Assembly: GCA_028285285.1 (NCBI GenBank)
Contig: JANQPW010000283.1
Location: 1 to 6,530, forward strand
Reading direction: 5' to 3'
DNA from: Silvanigrellales bacterium
GTDB lineage: Bacteria > Bdellovibrionota_B > Oligoflexia > Silvanigrellales > Silvanigrellaceae
Length of the DNA: 6,530 nucleotides
Position 1 is the stretch's first letter, and every line of letters starts with the position of its first letter. The position numbers were made by a program, and so were the translations under genes. The notes beneath the pieces are model-generated. The model did not search any database. It was not told the origin of the DNA and saw only the letters and a list, made by a program, of their open reading frames with translations. Positions 1 through 5,220 of the stretch are shown here, piece after piece.

Positions 1-730
1 CGGGATTCATTCTCCCGTCTCCGGCATCAAATGCACCAAGCCAGTGACCAAAAGGATTCCGATAGTTTTCCCAAATCGGCCGCACCGAATTGCCGTGGCA
101 GCCCTTGCAGGTGTCGAGTTTTTCTCTTGAATTGTATGCAGGACGATTCTCTGCAAAGCTGATGGTCCTGGGTTCAAAATTGCCAGAGATGATGTCAAAC
201 TCAAGTATCACAAACTCATTCGAGTGAATGTCTACACGTTTGCCATTTTCATACCGTTCGCCTGTCCACGCTATAAGGAGCTTGTCAAGAAACATAATCA
301 CTCGTGGAGATAGTGGAGTCACATCTTCTCGTTCGCCGCTGCGGGAACTGTGCATCAGAACGTAGTTGTCGAAAAAAGCAGAAAATTGGGGTGAGTTCTT
401 GAGCTCTTCCAGAAAACGGTCACCATCAGCGATGTTTTTGTCGTTTACAAATTCTTGCAATTCTTTAAATCCAAGACCTCGGCACATGTCGAATGCATAG
501 TAACCAGGTTGCTTGGGTTCTCCCCTTTGCAGAAGAAACTCATTGGATTCTTGAAACACGGCGTTTGAATTGTCACATTCGATGAGAGTGTTTGTTTCTC
601 TGTTCTGGTCTGACCAAAGTGGACGGCCCAAGACTTCTTTGTCAGAACTACTCCCAAAGCGGCTTTGGCACGAAGTAAACAGTACCAGCACTAATGAAGA
701 CCAACCGACGGCAACTACAGGTAGAAACAT
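1..730 (-). CDS. Lipoprotein with a c-type haem motif (CxxCH), 3' end beyond the window
   Basis: The frame is open from an ATG at 728-730 to the left edge (243 codons seen). Read from that ATG, residues 1-20 are hydrophobic and end in the lipobox LFTSC, so Cys21 would be lipidated after signal peptidase II cleavage. A CKGCH motif lies at residues 208-212, followed by NSVRPIWENYRNPFGHW, which is the usual form of a covalent c-type haem site (two Cys plus the axial His). The protein would therefore be an envelope-anchored cytochrome-like lipoprotein; the second axial ligand and any further haem motifs lie off the edge. The ATG is preceded by an AGGAAAGG Shine-Dalgarno (736-743). Oddities: the n-region has no Lys or Arg, and the frame continues upstream without a stop to 1072. 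Electron partner and substrate cannot be told. The lipoprotein call is good; haem binding is inferred from the motif. Confidence 0.8.
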   Translation of the reverse strand, partial: MFLPVVAVGWSSLVLVLFTSCQSRFGSSSDKEVLGRPLWSDQNRETNTLIECDNSNAVFQESNEFLLQRGEPKQPGYYAFDMCRGLGFKELQEFVNDKNIADGDRFLEELKNSPQFSAFFDNYVLMHSSRSGEREDVTPLSPRVIMFLDKLLIAWTGERYENGKRVDIHSNEFVILEFDIISGNFEPRTISFAENRPAYNSREKLDTCKGCHGNSVRPIWENYRNPFGHWLGAFDAGDGRMNP

Positions 731-1072
731 GGTTTCCTTTCCTTGCGAGGCTGTAGACTGTCGATTATCAGGCAGAGCGTCCAAAAAGTCACGCGATAAG
801 GGCCACGTTGCGAAAAGTTCCACGAGCTCGTGTTCTTTTTCGAAAATGAGTGTGTGTCTGCTGAGCCGAATCGTGTGGCATTCGCATCCCGAAAATGTTG
901 ATTTCAAGACTCCCAGAGGGCCTGGTCCGTAGAAAGGACTCACCTCACCAGAGACACAGTGCATACGAAGCCCGCTTGGCTCAGAGAACTCGCTCGCGAG
1001 GCGGGCAGTTGATGAAAGAACGATGATAAAGCTCAATGCTTTGAATATTGCTCCACCTATCCATCTCTTCAT
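731..1072 (-). CDS. In-frame secreted-protein ORF fused to the front of the cytochrome-like lipoprotein
   Basis: From an ATG at 1070-1072 the frame stays open for 114 codons and then runs straight into the ATG of the lipoprotein at 730. It begins MKRWIGG, then a hydrophobic stretch (about residues 12-22) and a plausible signal peptidase I site after ARLAS (residue 27). The mature part has three Cys (39, 63, 65) with a CECH cluster at 63-66, and reads like coding sequence rather than spacer. I do not recognise a family. As sequenced it would give one protein with a signal peptide at the front and a second hydrophobic export segment at about 115-135, which makes poor topological sense. It may be a separate small gene that lost its stop: a tandem TGATAA lies one frame away at 765-770, just after a T5 run on the minus strand (783-787). 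The Shine-Dalgarno before 1072 is weak. Confidence 0.45.
736..743 (-). promoter_or_regulatory. Ribosome binding site of the cytochrome-like lipoprotein
   Basis: On the minus strand AGGAAAGG stands 5 bases before the ATG at 730. It is the best Shine-Dalgarno in this stretch and supports translation starting at 730, independently of the open frame upstream. Confidence 0.5.
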
Positions 1073-1219
1073 GTAAGCTTCGTCTGCGGCCGTTCAGACT
1101 TGCAGTTTTTCGTCTCTACTTGAGGTACTCTGTTGCAGAAACTGACTGCCAGCGTCTCGTGCACAAGGTGGGTTTTGCAAGATTCGGTAAGCTCAATGGC
1201 ACCTCAAAGGCACACTATC
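1073..1219. other. Divergent intergenic region
   Basis: About 147 bases separate the minus-strand start at 1072 from the preferred plus-strand ATG at 1220, so promoters for both directions should lie here or just inside the genes. I found no -35/-10 pair close to consensus. The acetyltransferase frame is open back to a TTG at 1133 and has another ATG at 1196, so part of this region could be coding. Confidence 0.4.
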
Positions 1220-1951
1220 ATGTTCACCAAAGAAATGATCGCAAAGCAACTTCAAGACCTCGGCCTTTCCGCAGGGGACAACGTCATGGTTCACGCCAGT
1301 CTCCGAAAACTAGGAAAAGTGGCAGGAGGAGCAAATTCAGTCATTGAGGCAATCATGGCGGTCATAGGATCTTCAGGAACCATGCTCATGGTTCTGGGAA
1401 GTCGAGAAGGGAATGCCTTCGACGCCAAAACGAGCCCTTCAGATCCAGAGATGGGACGACTTGCAGAAGAGTTTAGAAAATTTTTGGGAGTTGAAGTGAA
1501 TGATCACCCAGCCTCTCGATTTGCAGCGCTCGGTAAGAACTCGAAGTGGCTCTTGAATCCTGCTCCGCTACATGACTATCACGGTGAATCTTCTGTGCTT
1601 CAAAGACTTGTCGAGATCAGCGGCAAAGTGCTACGTCTTGCACCCGATATTGATTCAACCACACTCACTCACTACGCAGAATACTTGGCTCAGGTTTCAC
1701 CCAAACGTCGTGTTCGAAAGAAATACACGACGAAAAGACTTGGTGACGTGTACATTGAAAGCCTTGACGACTGCGAAGGAATTCAAGACTGGCCGCATGG
1801 TGACTACTTCAGCCAAATCTTGCTCGACTACCTTGCTGGTTGCCGCATTCTACAAGGGCAAGTTGGGGGTTGCGCTGCAGACCTCTTGGATGCTGCCGAT
1901 TTCGTAAGATTTGCGAAGGAATGGATGGAAAGAAACTTAGAATCCAGTTAA
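1220..1951 (+). CDS. AAC(3)-family N-acetyltransferase (aminoglycoside 3-N-acetyltransferase-like)
   Basis: This 243-residue cytoplasmic protein matches the Antibiotic_NAT/AAC(3) family, which moves acetyl from acetyl-CoA to an amine, classically N-3 of 2-deoxystreptamine aminoglycosides. Family landmarks appear in order: TKEMIAKQLQDLGLSAGD (residues 3-20), VHASLRKLGKVAGGA (24-38), GSSGTMLMV (50-58), MGRLAEEFR (78-86), the DHPASRFAALG box with His96 (95-105), GESSVLQRL (122-130), and the TTLTHYAEY box with His151 and Glu154 (147-155). It differs from clinical AAC(3) enzymes: the loop after GTMLMV is short, the usual PT(Q)SW is absent, and GEGSP is GESSV. It is thus a distant member whose substrate could be another amine. 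ATG 1220 is chosen because AAAGG (1206-1210) lies 9 bases before it and the family starts close to its TKEMIA helix; ATG 1196 or TTG 1133 are possible in-frame alternatives. Family membership is secure, resistance is not. Confidence 0.85.
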   Translation: MFTKEMIAKQLQDLGLSAGDNVMVHASLRKLGKVAGGANSVIEAIMAVIGSSGTMLMVLGSREGNAFDAKTSPSDPEMGRLAEEFRKFLGVEVNDHPASRFAALGKNSKWLLNPAPLHDYHGESSVLQRLVEISGKVLRLAPDIDSTTLTHYAEYLAQVSPKRRVRKKYTTKRLGDVYIESLDDCEGIQDWPHGDYFSQILLDYLAGCRILQGQVGGCAADLLDAADFVRFAKEWMERNLESS

Positions 1952-2078
1952 ATCTGGGAGAAGTTACAACGGACTTGCCGCACAGATTCCCGCAGCCCCT
2001 CAAAGAACCGCATCGCTAAGTTGACACGTGACTGTGCCACTCTGTGCTTTTGCCATAGAATCGATCCTAAATCGTAAA

Positions 2079-2090
2079 CTCCCTAGGGAG
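2079..2090. repeat. Perfect 12-bp palindrome CTCCCTAGGGAG
   Basis: CTCCCTAGGGAG reads the same on both strands. It sits in the 255-base gap between the acetyltransferase and the next lipoprotein, 128 bases before the latter's TTG start. There is no loop and no T-tract, so it is not a terminator; an operator half-site pair is possible. Its right half (AGGGAG) could also serve as a Shine-Dalgarno for a 17-codon GTG ORF at 2098-2151. Confidence 0.4.
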
Positions 2091-2138
2091 ATAAGAAGTG
2101 CTCGTTTTCCTCTGGTCGGAATCATTCGTAGTTTCGAA

Positions 2139-2192
2139 AGAGGAAACATAGTTGTGATTCAAAGACAAATTGATCGCTGGATCAACTCGTAA
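2139..2192 (+). other. Shine-Dalgarno plus 12-residue ORF in front of the lipoprotein gene
   Basis: AGAGGA (2139-2144) stands 9 bases before a GTG at 2154 that opens a 12-residue frame (MIQRQIDRWINS) ending in TAA at 2190-2192, 14 bases before the lipoprotein's TTG start. It could be a leader peptide coupled to the lipoprotein, the real beginning of the lipoprotein separated by a frameshift, or chance. The frame of the lipoprotein itself is open back only to a TGA at 2171-2173. Confidence 0.25.
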
Positions 2193-2206
2193 GAATAGGG
2201 GTTATC

Positions 2207-3526
2207 TTGTTCCACCTTTTCGGAATTCTCATTTTCAGTACTCTCTTCATTTCTTGCAGGTCAAGGGCATTTGAAGACAAGAATGATGACGCAGAGTTCT
2301 CTCAAGACCTGGAAAAACAGCTCGATCTTCAAATTCACAAGAACCCTATGAAGCAACTCATCTTATGGGAGAATCGCGACAATGTTGCCGAGTTTCGCAA
2401 TGAATCGAGTGAGGTCGATGTAAAATCAGTTCAGGTCGAAGCAAACCGTCTCGAAATTGACTGGATCGATACAAGTGAAGCTGTGAGCGAGCAATTCAGC
2501 CTCAGCGAGCGAATGTTCCGCTGGCCAAGGCATCCCTTCAATACTTCTAATCGTGTGCCGTTTTTAGAGATTGACAAATTTGTCAAGCACGACCTAAAGG
2601 CCCACACTTCAGCTTCTCGCTCACTTTTTTTCTTTTTGGATAAAGAGTTTTACTCAATTAAGATGCCAACAAACTACCCTCGAAAGGGCGTTTTTCAAGG
2701 AGTTGACCAGGAGGATCAGCAGGGCAAAGATCTCATGCAAGCGGTTGTTGCTCGATCTCCGATCTATAGCAGGCATGTCAAAGCCGTTCAGAAAGCAATT
2801 GGCCCAGGGCGCGATCTCATTGTTCTTGGTGAACTGTTGGCTGTCAAAGAGCCAACCTTTGGCAACGGTTTTCTCGTTCGTGACTATCGGCCACTCCAAA
2901 ACACTGGTCATTACTATCTGCCTGCCTTTAGCATCGATTTTGTTGGTCAGAAGATTGCTCGTTACTGTTCGGGCAACCCGAAGGCTTCACAAGAGGAAAT
3001 CGACAAATATTGGTTGGACCACTACGGCGTAGCTGTGGGGCGCGCGCTCATCACTTTGCAAGTTCACTACGGCCTCTCTAATGCAACACCCAATGCGCAG
3101 AACTGGCTGATTGAGCTGAATGGAGGGAGCCTCTGCCCAACTGGGCGCCTTGTGCTTCGAGACCTTGGCGACTCGGCAGTACTCCAACCTATGGCGGAAG
3201 CGCACGCTAGCACCCGTATTGGAGACCCAAATCTCATCAGCGCCGTTTCGGCCCTGGGCCAAACAAGTCGAGATTTTGTCAAGCTCTTCAACTGCGAGCC
3301 CTATACAGTTTGGTGGAACACAAAGTTCCATCATTCTGCAGGTGATTTTAGCGGAGCAAGAAGACTAGCGAAAAACACGGTCAGCAAAGCCTGCAACGAC
3401 AGACTGAATGAGCTTTTTGGAACAGATTACAGTTACATTCAGACCCCCCGCGCATATCTGCAAAACTTTGAACAGGCAATTGCCAAAATTAGGGAAGAGG
3501 GACACGAGGCAAGTCGCAAAAACTAG
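2207..3526 (+). CDS. Lipoprotein with an IucA/IucC (NIS siderophore synthetase)-like region
   Basis: This is a 439-residue protein. A short hydrophobic leader ends in the lipobox LFISC (Cys17), then RSRAFED, so it should be exported and lipid-anchored. The body recalls NIS synthetases in order: MFRWPRHPFN (103-112) at the place of the GHPxHP region; YSIKMPT (149-155) like the family's slKlp strand; a helical stretch with HYGLSN (287-292); AQNWLIEL (297-304), like the EAHxQN box; and VLRDLGDSAVL (316-326), like the vlRDf strand. QN (298-299) and RD (318-319) are kept, but the expected EAH is replaced by TPN, so catalysis is doubtful. An ATP-dependent synthetase outside the cytoplasm would be odd in any case, so a reused fold is likelier. 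TTG 2207 has AGGGG (2197-2201) 5 bases before it and no better in-frame start, but the n-region has no basic residue. Lipoprotein call strong, fold call moderate. Confidence 0.8.
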   Translation: MFHLFGILIFSTLFISCRSRAFEDKNDDAEFSQDLEKQLDLQIHKNPMKQLILWENRDNVAEFRNESSEVDVKSVQVEANRLEIDWIDTSEAVSEQFSLSERMFRWPRHPFNTSNRVPFLEIDKFVKHDLKAHTSASRSLFFFLDKEFYSIKMPTNYPRKGVFQGVDQEDQQGKDLMQAVVARSPIYSRHVKAVQKAIGPGRDLIVLGELLAVKEPTFGNGFLVRDYRPLQNTGHYYLPAFSIDFVGQKIARYCSGNPKASQEEIDKYWLDHYGVAVGRALITLQVHYGLSNATPNAQNWLIELNGGSLCPTGRLVLRDLGDSAVLQPMAEAHASTRIGDPNLISAVSALGQTSRDFVKLFNCEPYTVWWNTKFHHSAGDFSGARRLAKNTVSKACNDRLNELFGTDYSYIQTPRAYLQNFEQAIAKIREEGHEASRKN

Positions 3527-3534
3527 AGCGCAAA

Positions 3535-4962
3535 TCAGCGGTATCTTGGGGCCAGAGGCGCGATGCCGTGCCGTGAGCCGTTTTCGTCAGGGTAGCCGCA
3601 TTCCAATTCAATCATCCTGGAGAATTGCAAAAGCTCAAGGTCGCGCCACGGCTTGGAAACGATCTGAACCCCGATGGGGATGCCTTCTGACATGTGGAGA
3701 GGAAGGCTGATGGCGGGTTGTCCTGTGACGTTCACCCATGGTGTGAAGGGCGTGAACTGAAAGGAACGCTCAAAAACTTTTTCTTCATCTGTTCGGCTCA
3801 ATTCCAAAAGCCGACCCGCTTTCAGGGGGAGTTCTGCGAGGGTTGGCGTTACCAAATAGTCCACCTCATTGAAGTAGCCGGTGATTTGGCGGCTGAACAT
3901 CTGAAGTTGAAACTGAGAGGTCATGAACTCCTGAGCACTCAAATTCTGACCCTGGCGAATCAGAGCATTGGTGGATGGTGAGAATGCTTCGTCTTCCTTT
4001 TTTCCCTGGGAAGCCTGAGCGGCCCACAAATTCATAAAGCCTTTGAAGAACTCATGACTGTTTGGAAAAGAGGGTTTCTGGGACACGATGTCGAATCCAA
4101 GATTTGAAAGACGATCCAACAACAACTCAACACCTTCTTGGCATACGGGATCAACATCGTCTCCCATGGGGGAGCTCAAAAGAAATCCGACCTTTTTGCT
4201 TTTCCATTTTTTAGATTTTGGAGATCGGAGCTCTCTTAGGAAGTGAACAGTCGGGCGCATGGGAAACCAGGCATGGGGATCATCTAAAGAAACTGAATCA
4301 TAGAAAAGAGCTTGGTCCTCCACACAACGAGACACCACTCCTTGAACATTCAACAGCGATTCTGTGAGCTTTGGGCCCGGCGGAACCAAACCTCGGGATG
4401 ACTTGAAGCCGACGAGTCCGCAACACGAAGCTGGAATGCGGATGGAACCTCCCCCATCGCTTGCATGGGCAATGGGCGCTAGACCTGCAGCGACTGCAGC
4501 GGCAGCTCCTCCACTTGATCCCCCAGCCGTGAGTTCATGCTTCCAAGGGTTGCGTGTGATCCCGTGAGCTTCACTTTCGGTGACAGGCCAGGCACCAAAT
4601 TCACAGGATGTGGTCTGACCATACATCACACAACCCACTCTTTTGAGGTCTTCCACGAATGTGCGACTGAAATCGGGTCGAAATTGCTTGAACTTTTGGG
4701 ATCCATAAGAGACGCGCCAACCTTCGACCTCGGTGAGGTCTTTCAGGGGCATGGGAACGCCTCTGAGACCTTGGAATGAAGATGATTGAGTGTCGAGCTC
4801 TCGGGCGGCTTTTTGTGCCTCAGCGGCGTAAACCATGGAAAAGGCGTTGATGGGATCACCGTGGATTTCCAAGCGTTTCAAGAAATGATTCAGCACTTCT
4901 GTAGCTGTTGTGTTTCTTGATTGGAGTGCATTGGAGATGGATGTGGCAGTTTCGTAGCTCAT
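3535..4962 (-). CDS. Amidase-signature family hydrolase (6-aminohexanoate-cyclic-dimer hydrolase-like)
   Basis: This is a full-length, 475-residue cytoplasmic amidase-signature enzyme that hydrolyses an amide bond. The Ser-cisSer-Lys triad is complete: Lys74 in VPMPLKD, Ser149 in TAGGSSGG (145-152) and nucleophile Ser173 in ASDGGGSIRIPAS (167-179), with the standard 24-residue spacing between the two serines. The C-terminal FTPWVNVTGQPAISLPL and GIPIGVQIV stretches are typical of stand-alone amidases such as the NylA type, which suggested the label; substrate cannot be read from sequence. It is not convincingly GatA: no gatB or gatC partner is adjacent and the TGQPAISLPL tail fits the hydrolases better. 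There is no signal peptide. GAGGG (4967-4971) lies 4 bases before the ATG at 4962, supporting that start. The stop at 3535-3537 faces the stop of the plus-strand lipoprotein with 8 bases between. Confidence 0.93.
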   Translation of the reverse strand: MSYETATSISNALQSRNTTATEVLNHFLKRLEIHGDPINAFSMVYAAEAQKAARELDTQSSSFQGLRGVPMPLKDLTEVEGWRVSYGSQKFKQFRPDFSRTFVEDLKRVGCVMYGQTTSCEFGAWPVTESEAHGITRNPWKHELTAGGSSGGAAAAVAAGLAPIAHASDGGGSIRIPASCCGLVGFKSSRGLVPPGPKLTESLLNVQGVVSRCVEDQALFYDSVSLDDPHAWFPMRPTVHFLRELRSPKSKKWKSKKVGFLLSSPMGDDVDPVCQEGVELLLDRLSNLGFDIVSQKPSFPNSHEFFKGFMNLWAAQASQGKKEDEAFSPSTNALIRQGQNLSAQEFMTSQFQLQMFSRQITGYFNEVDYLVTPTLAELPLKAGRLLELSRTDEEKVFERSFQFTPFTPWVNVTGQPAISLPLHMSEGIPIGVQIVSKPWRDLELLQFSRMIELECGYPDENGSRHGIAPLAPRYR

Positions 4963-4976
4963 GGAACCCTCGGTTG

Positions 4977-5011
4977 TTTGATGTTGAGGTGTGGTGTCAT
5001 TTCACATCAAA
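4977..5011. repeat. Inverted repeat TTTGATGT...ACATCAAA upstream of the amidase
   Basis: Two perfect 8-base arms (4977-4984 and 5004-5011) flank 19 bases and start 15 bases upstream of the amidase ATG; with a one-base bulge the pairing reaches 10 bases (TTTGATGT-T-GA / TCACATCAAA). The position fits an operator or a 5'-UTR hairpin for the amidase. Spacing is too wide for an FNR or CRP half-site pair, so no regulator is named. Confidence 0.4.
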
Positions 5012-5149
5012 TCTCCGGAGCTGGCAATCACTGCGTGTGCCAACTGAGAATTCCCTTGGAAACGGGCACAATGCCTATGCCCCGTCCACTTTTTCGGAGC
5101 TAGACCAAGTTCGCGGTAGTGGTCGTTTGTTGAAAGTGCTCTGCTGAGC

Positions 5150-5163
5150 TAGGATATGTCCTA
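5150..5163. repeat. Short inverted repeat TAGGATATGTCCTA
   Basis: Five-base arms TAGGA/TCCTA flank a 4-base centre in the gap upstream of the lipoprotein at 5218. A TATCAT (5162-5167), close to a -10 element, overlaps its right end, though no good -35 stands at the right distance. It may be an operator over a promoter; the evidence is slight. Confidence 0.25.
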
Positions 5164-5190
5164 TCATCGTTTACTTGACATTTCTCTGTA

Positions 5191-5220
5191 GAGGAGAAAA
5201 ACGTCTTTGACTCATCAATG
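5191..5220 (+). promoter_or_regulatory. Shine-Dalgarno GAGGAG, 21 bases from the annotated ATG
   Basis: GAGGAG (5191-5196) is the only good ribosome binding site here, but the ATG at 5218 is 21 bases further on. At the usual distance (10 bases) there is a TTG at 5207 in another frame, which gives a 28-residue ORF ending inside the lipoprotein's signal region. This leaves the start of the lipoprotein unsettled. Confidence 0.35.

Noticed and set aside
7..204. 65-residue minus-strand ORF at the left edge
   Set aside because: It overlaps the CxxCH lipoprotein in another frame, breaks the CKGCH...RPIW block, and has no family features.
570..932. 120-residue plus-strand ORF opposite the left-edge gene
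   Set aside because: It lies antisense to the lipoprotein and its upstream extension; composition is Ser/Arg-rich shadow with no recognisable motif.
2021..2026. TTGACA as a -35 box upstream of the IucA/IucC-like lipoprotein
   Set aside because: No fair -10 lies 16-18 bases downstream; the TAGAAT at 2056-2061 is 29 bases away.
2987..3334. 115-residue minus-strand ORF within the IucA/IucC-like lipoprotein
   Set aside because: It is antisense to a region whose plus-strand frame holds conserved-looking motifs; no start signal was seen.
3535..4962. GatA subunit of glutamyl-tRNA(Gln) amidotransferase
   Set aside because: No gatB or gatC next to it, and the C-terminal VNVTGQPAISLPL region fits stand-alone amidases better.
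4990..5006. CRP-like site TGTGG...TCACA
   Set aside because: The spacer is 7 bases instead of 6 and one half-site is imperfect; chance pairing inside the larger inverted repeat is as likely.
5022..5034. Sigma-54 promoter (TGGCAATCACTGC)
   Set aside because: GG and GC are separated by 8 bases instead of the required 10.
5175..5180. TTGACA as a -35 box upstream of the lipoprotein at 5218
   Set aside because: The position of a -10 box (near 5198-5203) reads AAAACG, and would fall after the Shine-Dalgarno.
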